This document shows positions 44,547 through 51,893 of a stretch of 64,000 bases of DNA, piece after piece (position 1 is the stretch's first letter; each line of letters starts with the position of its first letter). The position numbers and the translations under genes are program-made. The stretch covers positions 11,189,801 through 11,253,800 of the forward strand of contig OZ024892.1 in the NCBI GenBank assembly GCA_964017195.1, in the 5' to 3' direction. Under the pieces are notes generated by a model. That model was not told where the DNA came from. It saw only the letters and a program-made list of their open reading frames with translations, and did not search any database. The stretch comes from Siderastrea radians. Taxonomy: Eukaryota > Cnidaria > Anthozoa > Scleractinia > Rhizangiidae.

Positions 44547-44777
44547 TTAACGTCGTCGTCGTCGTCGAGTGGTACCCCGTCGTCGTCGTGAGGGGTTTTT
44601 ATAGCGTCGTCGTGCTAAACGTTGTCTCAAATCAAACCCGGGGACTCTCATCACCTCGGCACTCAACCAGCCACCACGTTGTCCTCTCCTGAGTTTCCAA
44701 AACGGATACAGTCCTCCCCATTGAGACAACCCTCGATTACTACGAATCCGCCGAGGTCGTGAATGCACGGGTTCCAT
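44547..44777 (-). CDS. Small very basic protein upstream of capsid gene
   Basis: 76 codons. MEPVHSRPRRIRSNRGL, WGGLYPFWKLRRGQRGGW, and a C-terminal run RRRRGTTRRRRRR coded by CGA/CGT repeats. Probably a DNA-binding core protein by composition, analogous in place and charge to adenovirus core proteins. Three bases separate its stop from the capsid ATG. Confidence 0.65.
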   Translation of the reverse strand: MEPVHSRPRRIRSNRGLSQWGGLYPFWKLRRGQRGGWLSAEVMRVPGFDLRQRLARRRYKNPSRRRRGTTRRRRRR

Positions 44778-44779
44778 GT

Positions 44780-45106
44780 TTACACTCCCAAAATATCACG
44801 CGCACGTTTGACTTGCTTGGGAAACAAAGCACTAGCCACACGCACGGCGTCTTTCACGTTCTTCTGATTCAAGGCTTTCTTGGCTTGTTTGGTGATTTCT
44901 TTTTTGATGACTTGTTCGGCTTTGCGTTTAACACCGCGTGTTAACCCTGCATTCAATCCTCTCTTGATATTACTAGGCAGTTTTAAAGGATTTCGCGTCC
45001 TTTTAAGGCCTTGGAACCCACCACGCATGACCTCCCTCATCAACCCACTGCCATGTTGATCATACCACTCGTCTGTCCGAAATCGTGTCAAACTTCCCCC
45101 TCGCAT
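44780..45106 (-). CDS. Minor virion protein with basic amphipathic helices (pVI-like position)
   Basis: 108 codons. MRGGSLTRFRTDEWYDQHGS at the N-terminus, then MRGGFQGLKRTRNP, then a long Lys/Ala-rich helix (KRKAEQVIKKEITKQAKKAL). RGG-type steps and amphipathic basic helices are features of minor capsid/core proteins of adenovirus-like elements. Homology to pVI is suggested only by layout. A GTATAAAAAG box lies at 45161-45170. Two bases separate it from the next gene. Confidence 0.6.
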   Translation of the reverse strand: MRGGSLTRFRTDEWYDQHGSGLMREVMRGGFQGLKRTRNPLKLPSNIKRGLNAGLTRGVKRKAEQVIKKEITKQAKKALNQKNVKDAVRVASALFPKQVKRARDILGV

Positions 45107-45172
45107 GGTTGTCTTCTTTGCTCTTTCACCAAGGTCTATGCTTCACGTCACCCCGTTTGTCTTTTTATACCG

Positions 45173-45361
45173 TCATCGGCCTTTCTTTTTCTTCCGAGTG
45201 GTCGCTGCTTCGATGGCTTTTTTACCACCGTAACCCGCCGCACCACCCACCGCTCCCAACGCGGCGGCTTTCCCCACGGCCATCAAGGCTGGCACGAGAG
45301 CGGCCAGAGGCAAGAGACCGCCTCGTTGCCTTCTTCTTCGACGTGCTCTTGTCTTGGGCAT
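45173..45361 (-). CDS. Small Arg-rich protein resembling adenovirus mu/pX (copy 2)
   Basis: 62 codons. Basic start (PKTRARRRRRQRGG), hydrophobic helix (LLPLAALVPALMAVGKAAAL), Gly/Ala-rich turn, basic end (TTRKKKKGR). It shares RRRQRGG-hydrophobic-VGKA with the 39875-40042 protein, so the two are likely paralogues. A CATAAAAAG box lies at 45388-45395. DNA condensation plus membrane interaction would fit the amphipathic design, but this is inferred. Confidence 0.7.
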   Translation of the reverse strand: MPKTRARRRRRQRGGLLPLAALVPALMAVGKAAALGAVGGAAGYGGKKAIEAATTRKKKKGR

Positions 45362-45390
45362 CTTTGACTGACCATCCCCTTTTCCCCTTT

Positions 45391-46440
45391 TTATGTCTTT
45401 TTGAAGTGCAAGGTGACCAGGGTGTTGCCTTGGCCAAACCTGACCAACTTATCCTCGGTGCCAGACGTTTCGGTGACTTGCATTTGAATGATTTCCACCA
45501 CTTCATTACGAGGCGGTAGGTAATGAATGTGCAACGGTTCAAAGTACATGGTACCTCTGCCTTCCCGCTTGTAATGGATTTCTCGCAACAAATCGGTCAC
45601 GCGATTGCCCACCATCATACTGCCTGCCACGTCCGAGTACACGTGCAACGATCGCGAGGGATCTCCCACCACTGAACGAAACGCCACATTCAAGTTGGTG
45701 AAACGCCACCCACAACTCATACTCAATCGTAAATGATCCGGTGAAAAGGAACGCACCGTCCAAAAGACCGGGTTGTGTTGATCGTCGTCCACATCGTTCC
45801 AATCGTTGTCAACGGGTTTTGTCATGTTGGGGATTTGATCCCCCATGAAGTCTTGTTGTAAGTTGGGTCCCAAAATCAACCCACTGCTAATTTTACGTAA
45901 CCATCCCATCTTGACAGCCAACTTGGTGTAGATGTACAGGGCTGGCGTGTCGGTTTTGCAATGACAGACATTGGTGTTGTCGATGATGAGATCGTCGCCT
46001 TCCCAACGAAACTTGACGTATCTGTGTTTGCCTTGATCATTGGTAAATCGACCTCCTTGAATCGCCGTTTCCTTGCGTCGTTGTTCCAAGTGAGCAATGG
46101 CGGCTTTCATGAAACTCACCCCATCCACCACCCAATCCAAATGTTGAATGTCATTGATGAGGGTTTGTGCGCTATCTCTTCGCCCGACCGTTTCCCCGTC
46201 TTTTCCACCCGGTTTGGGATAGGTTTGGTCCCAGGTCGTCGACACGATGTACCCATCTTTTTGCACCAACTCGTACAAATTGACGTGCGTATCCGGTAAG
46301 GAAATGGCACTCAAACCCACTTGCCATCCACCTCCTTGTAACCGTAACGGTTGAGGTAAACGAATCTTGAAGGAATTGGCTTGGTTGTTGGGAAATTCAC
46401 GTCGGTTGACATGACTCGGTAACGTCACGTAGAACGACAT
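45391..46440 (-). CDS. SFYVTL-family virion protein 1 (candidate minor capsid/penton)
   Basis: 349 codons. N-terminus MSFYVTLPSHVNRREFPNN, RLPQPLRL and WQVGLSAISLPDT; C-terminal half with LHVYSDVAGSMMVGNRVTDL, LREIHYKREGRG, FEPLHIHYLPPRNEVVEII and GNTLVTLHF. The family recurs in Polintons beside structural genes. I think it is a minor capsid or penton-type protein, but the exact role is not established from sequence. Its neighbour (46454-47497) is a paralogue sharing all these blocks, and a third, diverged copy lies at 52614-53666. Confidence 0.7.
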   Translation of the reverse strand: MSFYVTLPSHVNRREFPNNQANSFKIRLPQPLRLQGGGWQVGLSAISLPDTHVNLYELVQKDGYIVSTTWDQTYPKPGGKDGETVGRRDSAQTLINDIQHLDWVVDGVSFMKAAIAHLEQRRKETAIQGGRFTNDQGKHRYVKFRWEGDDLIIDNTNVCHCKTDTPALYIYTKLAVKMGWLRKISSGLILGPNLQQDFMGDQIPNMTKPVDNDWNDVDDDQHNPVFWTVRSFSPDHLRLSMSCGWRFTNLNVAFRSVVGDPSRSLHVYSDVAGSMMVGNRVTDLLREIHYKREGRGTMYFEPLHIHYLPPRNEVVEIIQMQVTETSGTEDKLVRFGQGNTLVTLHFKKT

Positions 46441-46453
46441 TTTTCTTTCTTCT

Positions 46454-47497
46454 TCACACTACCACTTCCCTTTTAAAGTGGAGGGTCAAGAGGGTATGTC
46501 CTTCACCAAACTTGGCCAGATCCCCATTGATTTCGGCCATCTGGGTTTCCACGATTTCTACCACTTCGTTGCGTACTGGGACATATTGAATATGTCGAGG
46601 TTCAAAGTGCGTGGTGTTTTGAGGTTGGTACTTGATTTCTCGTAAGAGATCAGTGATACGACCCCCCACCATACTGCTGGTGCCTACATCACAATACACA
46701 TGCAAAGGACGCGCCGAGGGAAATTCCAACGAAGGACGAAAGGTCTTGTTCAAATTCACAAACCGCCAAGGGCACGATAGACTCAACTTCACATAATCCC
46801 CCTCCACTTTCCAAAAGATGGGTTTGTTGGCGGCATCGCGGATATCCGTCGGGGTGGGAATGGTGGAAATGCCTTGAAATTCTTGCAAGAGATTCGGACC
46901 CAATCGATACTGACCGGGGGACACTTGTTCAATCCATCCCATTCTCAGGGCCAAGGTTCTACCCCATGACACGTGCGCTACTTGTCGTTTGTAATCCACA
47001 TTGGTCGTATTCAATAACAAATCCCCTTCGGAGGTCCATTCAAAGGTCGGGTACAATTTGACGCCATTGTCCTCGGTCCATTTGTTTTTGGGTTCGGTTT
47101 GTTTCGCACGGCTTTGCTCGTAACGGTACACCAGTTGATGAAAAAAGTGCGATCCCGTCGACGAGGCCAATTCCTTTCTCATATCTCGACCGTAGACAGT
47201 GAGTTCGCGACGTTGATGCCACCATCGATCGTTGCCTTGATCGTCTTGGGCATACACCCGTTCGTGCCATCGTACGTACAACAGAGGATGGGATTCGCCC
47301 ACGCCTCCTTCTTCCGCTATCACTGGAATGGTAGGTAAGGATAAACTCACCATACCCACCATCCATCCTCGTCCCATAAATCGGATGGGTTTAGGCAATC
47401 GGTTTCTGAAATGATGACTCTTGTTCCCAGGAAACTCTTTGGTACTCGCATGACTCATCAACGTCACGTAAAACGAAGAGTTGGGCACCAACGTCAT
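46454..47497 (-). CDS. SFYVTL-family virion protein 2 (paralogue)
   Basis: 347 codons. SSFYVTLMSHASTKEFPGN, RLPKPIRFMGRGWMVGMVSL, LHVYCDVGTSSMVGGRITDL, FEPRHIQYVPVRNEVVEIV and GHTLLTLHFKR align block for block with the adjacent gene, indicating a tandem duplication. Central regions differ more, as expected if they form distinct surface parts. The stop is 14 bases from the next ATG, and only 3 bases separate this ATG from the integrase stop. Confidence 0.7.
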   Translation of the reverse strand: MTLVPNSSFYVTLMSHASTKEFPGNKSHHFRNRLPKPIRFMGRGWMVGMVSLSLPTIPVIAEEGGVGESHPLLYVRWHERVYAQDDQGNDRWWHQRRELTVYGRDMRKELASSTGSHFFHQLVYRYEQSRAKQTEPKNKWTEDNGVKLYPTFEWTSEGDLLLNTTNVDYKRQVAHVSWGRTLALRMGWIEQVSPGQYRLGPNLLQEFQGISTIPTPTDIRDAANKPIFWKVEGDYVKLSLSCPWRFVNLNKTFRPSLEFPSARPLHVYCDVGTSSMVGGRITDLLREIKYQPQNTTHFEPRHIQYVPVRNEVVEIVETQMAEINGDLAKFGEGHTLLTLHFKREVVV

Positions 47498-47500
47498 TGT

Positions 47501-48649
47501 TTAGTCGCGTCGTCGTCGTCTTTTGGGTGAGCTTGTGTTTTTCTGGGGCGGGCTTGTCTTTTTCCTCTGGGGTGGTTGGAGAGACGTCACGTCTTGACTT
47601 GCAATCCAACTATTGTACTTGTCGGGCCACCCTTTCCACTTGACCAACCAACGATCTTTTTGTCGCTTAAGTACCTTTTCGATGCGAAACACGTCGGATA
47701 CATGGACTTTTTGTAAATCCTCTTCATAAAACGTACCTTGGACGGGGGTATCATCCCATTCGTGAATCTTATACGTGGGCACAGGGCCCGGGATCACCCG
47801 ATGCACCACAAACACTTCTTCGGTCCAACCGGGTAAATACCCTTTTTCAAAGGTACGATGAATCTTATTGAGACGGACACGATCCCCGACTTTGAATGTA
47901 GGTTTTTTCTGGCCTTTCCATCGTTTGGCATACAATCGTTTCCACACGGCTTCTTCGTTGTCCCATGTCACGTCTTGAGGGGCCATACCAATACTTCGAT
48001 GACGGGTGGCATTATAGCCTTGCACCAACTCGGGTAAGACATCGTCAAAGCGTAAGGTGTTGGCCGCAGTAAAATAACGGTACAACCGTTCTTTCAAGGT
48101 CCGATTAAATCGTTCCACGACACTGGCTTTCGCATCCCCTTCCGTCGAAAAATGTTGAATGCCTTGCTCGTCCAGCCATCGTTGAAAGGTCCGATTATAA
48201 AATTCTTTCCCTCGATCCGTTTGCAATCGATTAGGGTGACGTCGTCCTTTCAAAATCTTCTCAAAGGCATGAACCAACGCCACCCCAGTTTTGTCTTTCA
48301 ACGGTTGGACCCACGCATACTTGGACAAGACATCCAACACCGTCAACAAGTAGCGTATACCCCGATTATATTTGGCCAACGGTTGCACTTCCACTAAATC
48401 TGCCACCCATTGATCATCTAATCCCCCGACGATCACGGGGACGGTGGGAAAACGACGACGTCGAGGTTTATGTAAGGTATAAGCCAAATCCCGTTCCAAC
48501 ACCCGTTGAGCTTTTTTCAAAGGGAGACGATGGGCTTTAGCAAACCTTTGCACCCCTCCTAAACTGCCGGGGGCTCGAGGATCGTGGTAACGACTCAACC
48601 ATGATGGGGAGACATCCTTTTTCTTTCGAGGGGCCATACGTTCTGGCAT
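47501..48649 (-). CDS. Retroviral-type integrase with C-terminal chromodomain
   Basis: 382 codons. The rve core has Asp 84 (WVADLVE), Asp 145 (QTDRGKEF) and Glu 179 (ASVVERFNRTLKERLY). It is followed by an SH3-like region (FKVGDRVRLNK) and a chromodomain (residues about 313-343: FRIEKVLKRQKDRWLVKWKG then WPDKYNSWI), then a basic tail (SPKRRRRRD). This enzyme inserts the element and creates the 6-bp duplication seen at the ends. The chromodomain may direct insertion to marked chromatin, as in chromoviruses. All catalytic residues are present. Confidence 0.93.
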   Translation of the reverse strand: MPERMAPRKKKDVSPSWLSRYHDPRAPGSLGGVQRFAKAHRLPLKKAQRVLERDLAYTLHKPRRRRFPTVPVIVGGLDDQWVADLVEVQPLAKYNRGIRYLLTVLDVLSKYAWVQPLKDKTGVALVHAFEKILKGRRHPNRLQTDRGKEFYNRTFQRWLDEQGIQHFSTEGDAKASVVERFNRTLKERLYRYFTAANTLRFDDVLPELVQGYNATRHRSIGMAPQDVTWDNEEAVWKRLYAKRWKGQKKPTFKVGDRVRLNKIHRTFEKGYLPGWTEEVFVVHRVIPGPVPTYKIHEWDDTPVQGTFYEEDLQKVHVSDVFRIEKVLKRQKDRWLVKWKGWPDKYNSWIASQDVTSLQPPQRKKTSPPQKNTSSPKRRRRRD

Positions 48650-48948
48650 TCACCCCATAAGGTCGATATGGTGGGGACCGTGTGGGGATGCGCCTTTTGA
48701 ATGATTCGATACCATCGCCATGCCTCTGGGTGGTCTTTTAACCATAAGACAAACACGACCCATCGATACAAGTTGCGGTCGACGTGGGTTTCTTCAAAGA
48801 GGTGGAGAGGATGCGTGTCCTCGGGACAAGGGGGTATGGGGATTTTAGTACCGGGTTGGTGATCATATAAGACTTGACAAAGGGTTTGATGACATTGCCA
48901 TTGTACCAGGGACAAGACAGAATCCCACGCATAACATACAGACTCCAT
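48595..48948 (-). CDS. Unrecognised Trp-rich protein overlapping integrase start
   Basis: 117 codons from ATG 48948. Contains CYAWDSVLSLVQWQCHQTL, YRWVVFVLWLKDHPEAWRWY and ends with a basic segment. No family recognised. The hydrophobic Trp-rich stretch (residues about 60-80) could be a helix bundle or a membrane-associated segment. The last 18 codons overlap the integrase in another frame. It sits between the GRF zinc-finger gene and integrase and has the same direction. Confidence 0.55.
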   Translation of the reverse strand: MESVCYAWDSVLSLVQWQCHQTLCQVLYDHQPGTKIPIPPCPEDTHPLHLFEETHVDRNLYRWVVFVLWLKDHPEAWRWYRIIQKAHPHTVPTISTLWGECQNVWPLERKRMSPHHG

Positions 48949-48983
48949 GGACTAAATAAAAACATTTTTATTCGTTCTCTCAT

Positions 48984-49835
48984 TTAAAAGAGACCTAGAC
49001 GGCCACAGCTGATGGTCTCTAGACCTTTCTGCCAGTTCTCCACACTGTCACTGTACTTAGGGGGTGGTGGAGCTGGGGCTACCATCATTTCTTGACGGTT
49101 CTTGAGATCTTGAATTTCTCGTAACAGTTGTTTCTCATAATCTGTCAGGGGTCGATCCTCTTTCCTTTGGACTGGAGGTGGTGGTGGGCCAGGGATGTCT
49201 ACTCCACGTTTGGGATATCCTTGAGCATCACGGGTGGGTGGTTCAGCTTGTTGATCGGCTTTTTTGGGAGGGTTGTCATGAAACCAACTCCAGTACTTGG
49301 GACCCAAGGGTTGATCGGCCCACCGGAAGAAGCCACACGTTTTCTTGGAACAAGTCAGAAACAAGCGATCGGGGTTCTGAGTCGAATGGCTCTGTTGAAG
49401 CGTAGCGGGTTCACGGCAAAAGCATTGCAAACCACCCCACATGTCCAACACTTCTACATGAGGTTGACTATACACGGCTTTCATATACTCCAGAACTTGA
49501 TCTTGTCCACAAAACAGCAAACACGGTTGCATGGGACATTTCACATACTTCCATCCCTTTTGAGATTCTCGGGCCTCCAAACGCACCTCATGGCAAGGGC
49601 ATACCATAGTGTCCACCGAACTGGGAGGAGGATCTTCGGCATACGTCACCATGTATTCAGCCGGGGACACCATATCATTCAATTCTTTCATCATATCTTC
49701 CACCGCAGCTCGGGTGTCTTCCACGACCTCGCATACCACAGGATCACAGTCCACGGGCGTCATATGTTGAATGGCCTTCTTCTTCTTCTTCCCCTCTGGG
49801 GGATGGGTTGGCTTTCTCTTCCGATCAACAGACAT
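48984..49835 (-). CDS. Double GRF-type zinc-finger protein
   Basis: 283 codons from ATG 49835, which is about 36 bases after the TATAAAAAGG box (49871-49880). Basic start (RKRKPTHPPEGKKKKK), then two Cys-rich modules: CPCHEVRLEA...VKCPMQPCLLF (residues about 79-109) and CFCREPATLQQ...LTCSKKTCGFFRW (about 138-172). The second is a near-ideal GRF finger (CxC...C...CxFFxW), a single-stranded nucleic-acid-binding module known from APE2, NEIL3 and TOP3A. A proline-rich linker and a short coiled coil (DYEKQLLREIQDLKNRQEMM) follow. A role in replication or DNA protection is plausible. The first finger lacks the Trp. Confidence 0.75.
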   Translation of the reverse strand: MSVDRKRKPTHPPEGKKKKKAIQHMTPVDCDPVVCEVVEDTRAAVEDMMKELNDMVSPAEYMVTYAEDPPPSSVDTMVCPCHEVRLEARESQKGWKYVKCPMQPCLLFCGQDQVLEYMKAVYSQPHVEVLDMWGGLQCFCREPATLQQSHSTQNPDRLFLTCSKKTCGFFRWADQPLGPKYWSWFHDNPPKKADQQAEPPTRDAQGYPKRGVDIPGPPPPPVQRKEDRPLTDYEKQLLREIQDLKNRQEMMVAPAPPPPKYSDSVENWQKGLETISCGRLGLF

Positions 49836-50049
49836 CGTGCTCAAGGTTGATTTCACCCCTACCGACCATGCCTTTTTATACCCATGACCCTTGGCTGTCA
49901 TTGGTCAGCTTATCCTACCCATATAAGGACGTCTCATCGTCCCATTGGTCAGCTTTTGCCTCTCCAACTAAGGACCTCTTGTCTTCCCATTGGTCCGTTG
50001 TCTCTATTTAAGGCGGTCCCTTGGTCTCTAGATCTTCATTCTCAAAGCC
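49836..50049. promoter_or_regulatory. Divergent promoter 3 (GRF gene / SLOG gene)
   Basis: Minus TATA box TATAAAAAGG (49871-49880) and plus TATTTAA (about 50005-50011) face outward. Between them are three inverted CCAAT boxes (ATTGG at 49900, 49944 and 49989) in a degenerate 45-base tandem repeat, CATTGGTC(A/C)G...CC...AAGGAC. No GGGGGGACCCCCC palindrome or CACGTG is present, unlike promoters 1 and 2. Confidence 0.75.
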
Positions 50050-50745
50050 ATGCCCCCAGACATTGACATGATCGGAGAACACGATGTGGATGCTTTGGAA
50101 CTGCAGATTGGTCATGGCCATGTGGTGTACACCGGGGGAGCCAAAGGTACGGATGCACTGGTCGAACAACTGGCCAAACAGTTTGGAATGCAACTAGAAG
50201 TTCTGGTCCCCCCAAACCATCCTCGAGCTACCTTCATCACCCCGTCGACCGTGGAAGTCTTGATGTTGGCCAACCCTCATCTTCACCAGGCAGCTGAGAA
50301 ACTAGGCAAACAAATGCCCAGTCATTTTTACACCCTGCAATTGCTGCAACGCAATTATCAAATTGCCAAAAAAGCCCATACCATCTATGCCTTTGGCATC
50401 TTGGAACAGGATCATAAACGCGTGAAAGGAGGTACTGGTTGGACTGTGCAATTGGCTATGGATCAAGGCAAACCCGTCTACCTGTTTGACATACCCAGTC
50501 AATCATGGTACAGGTCCGACCATTACTACCAAGTCAATGAGAATGCCGCCACCCTAGTCACTGGCAGTCAATTTGTTCCTTGGGGACCTAAAAAGCCCAC
50601 CCTTCATCAAAGCAGTGCTATTGTGGGATCCCGGGATGTGGACGAGAAAACCCGAGCCGAAATTCAAGCCTTATTCAATCGCACCTTCTGTCTACCCGAG
50701 AACATTGATCAATTACGTATGGAACTGGAAGACTTTCATTTGTAA
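50050..50745 (+). CDS. SLOG-superfamily (YspA/DprA-like) Rossmannoid protein
   Basis: 231 codons, ATG about 40 bases after TATTTAA. GHVVYTGGAKGTDALVEQLA (residues about 24-43) is the GGA-G-D nucleotide-binding loop of SLOG/LOG-like folds. The strand-helix unit KGGTGWTVQLAMDQGKPVYL (about 137-158) is the GGTG-type second loop typical of YspA-like members. SLOG domains bind or process nucleotide ligands and NAD-derived signals in bacterial conflict systems and in TRPM2-type channels. The C-terminal 45 residues are outside the core and end acidic. I have not seen this domain named as a standard Polinton gene. A role in intercepting a host nucleotide signal is inferred. Confidence 0.7.
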   Translation: MPPDIDMIGEHDVDALELQIGHGHVVYTGGAKGTDALVEQLAKQFGMQLEVLVPPNHPRATFITPSTVEVLMLANPHLHQAAEKLGKQMPSHFYTLQLLQRNYQIAKKAHTIYAFGILEQDHKRVKGGTGWTVQLAMDQGKPVYLFDIPSQSWYRSDHYYQVNENAATLVTGSQFVPWGPKKPTLHQSSAIVGSRDVDEKTRAEIQALFNRTFCLPENIDQLRMELEDFHL

Positions 50746-51071
50746 TTGTACATAGCCTTTTTTAATTTCTTAGTTTTTATTTTATTTTTTTTTTCAATAT
50801 TTTTTAGTTTTTATTTTTTCCAATTGTACATAGCTTTTAGTTTTTATTTTTTCAAAACTGTAGATAGCTTTTTTTTCAATTGTACATAGGAGCACCCCCA
50901 CCCAGCGTGGCAAAGAACACAGACCACCCATTGTAACACCAACTCTTTTTTTTTAATTAAAAAATAAAAACTGACAACACTGAGTTTGCACGTTCATCAT
51001 AAATAAATGTCTCTTGACTCACAGTAGCCTTGACTCACAATAAAAACAAATGTCCCCAGAAATAAAAATGT
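50746..51071. terminator. AT-rich 3' region with repeated TTGTACATAG words
   Basis: No coding sequence. AATTGTACATAG or a close form occurs four times (50745, 50820, 50853, 50879), alternating with TTTAGTTTTTATTTTTT. AATAAA words for minus- and plus-strand transcripts occur near 50960, 51000 and 51040. Confidence 0.55.
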
Positions 51072-51636
51072 TCATTGTCCCAAACAACGCCTTACGGTCT
51101 CCATGGCTTCCCTCTCCATCTCTTCCAACCGCATGTATTCATCCCTCCGTTCCTGTGCGACAACTTTAAAAAAATACGCAATGGCGGCCCATTCGTCATC
51201 TTTCTGCACGCGCGGCAAGTGGTCGGCCAAGAAGGCGTTCACTTCTCTGAATTGTGCCAGTGTGATGGGCCAGTACCTCTCCTGCGTCGTCCAAACCAAG
51301 CGGTTGTGAATCCAGGGGATTATCCTTTTCCGTAGCGCCTTCTTTAACAACCTGTAAGTGACTGACTGACTGCAAAGGACGCCCATTTTCCGTCTCCAAG
51401 AAACATAATATCAGCAAACGAAGAAACGCAGCCACGCGCTGTCTGGTAAGGGGTCGCCACGCTTCCTCCCTCCTGGCGTACATGCTCATGGTGTACCGTT
51501 CAATGGGTGTTCTCTCCGGTCCAACTCTCCTCCTTAAACTGTCTTCTCCGCCCACATTCACCTCACCGGCTAGCGAGCCCAAGGGCCTTCTCGTTTCAGA
51601 CATTTTTTGACCGCAACAACAAACATAAGTCAACAT
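51072..51636 (-). pseudogene. Small unrecognised gene split at a CAGT tandem repeat
   Basis: Two overlapping minus-strand frames. The first (ATG 51636 or 51603) reads an Arg-rich N-terminus, YTMSMYARREEAWRPLTRQR and LRLLILCFLETENG. The second, offset by one base, reads WIHNRLVWTTQERYWPITLA, DDEWAAIAYFFKVVAQERR and a helical C-terminus to 51072. Both pass through CAGTCAGTCAGTCA (about 51355-51370), and the frames differ by exactly the phase of one 4-base unit. The protein family is not recognised. An all-helical make-up with WAAIAYF could recall BCL2-like folds, but this is weak. The gene lies behind divergent promoter 2, a likely early position. Confidence 0.6.
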
Positions 51637-51893
51637 AGACCGAACTCAAAGCTAGGAGTGACGCCCTGGGGCCTCCCTTGACTTATATACCCTGATCCGC
51701 GCAATGCACCATGGTCTATCTAAGGAGGGGGGAGGGGGGTCCCCCCACCTCTTCCCCTCCCACAGCATGATGGGTCTTTCTCTCATTGGCCCATTCCCTC
51801 CCACGTGACCCTTTGATTTCTCTATAAAAACCACCGTCTCATTTCATGTTTTTTCAAACTCATGGATGATCCAGGCCAGAAGCCCAACAAGTG
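51637..51893. promoter_or_regulatory. Divergent early promoter 2, inverted copy of promoter 1
   Basis: Reading right to left it repeats the module order of promoter 1: plus-strand TATAAAAA (51823-51830), CACGTG (51802-51807), inverted CCAAT (51785-51789), GGGGGGTCCCCCC (51733-51745), ATGCACC (about 51704-51710), and a minus-strand TATATAA near 51682. Flanking bases also match (GGGAGGG next to CACGTG; GGCCAATGAG against GCCAATGACC). Two small upstream reading frames precede the zinc-finger ATG. The one starting at 51862 ends in TGATG, overlapping the ATG at 51894. Confidence 0.75.

Noticed and set aside
49128..49850. 240-codon plus-strand frame antisense to the GRF-finger gene
   Set aside because: The minus strand has a TATA box, ATG and zinc-finger motifs; the plus frame has none.
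51196..51386. BCL2-like identity for the split small gene
   Set aside because: Only a short helical segment with a weak BH1-like look; not enough to assign a family.
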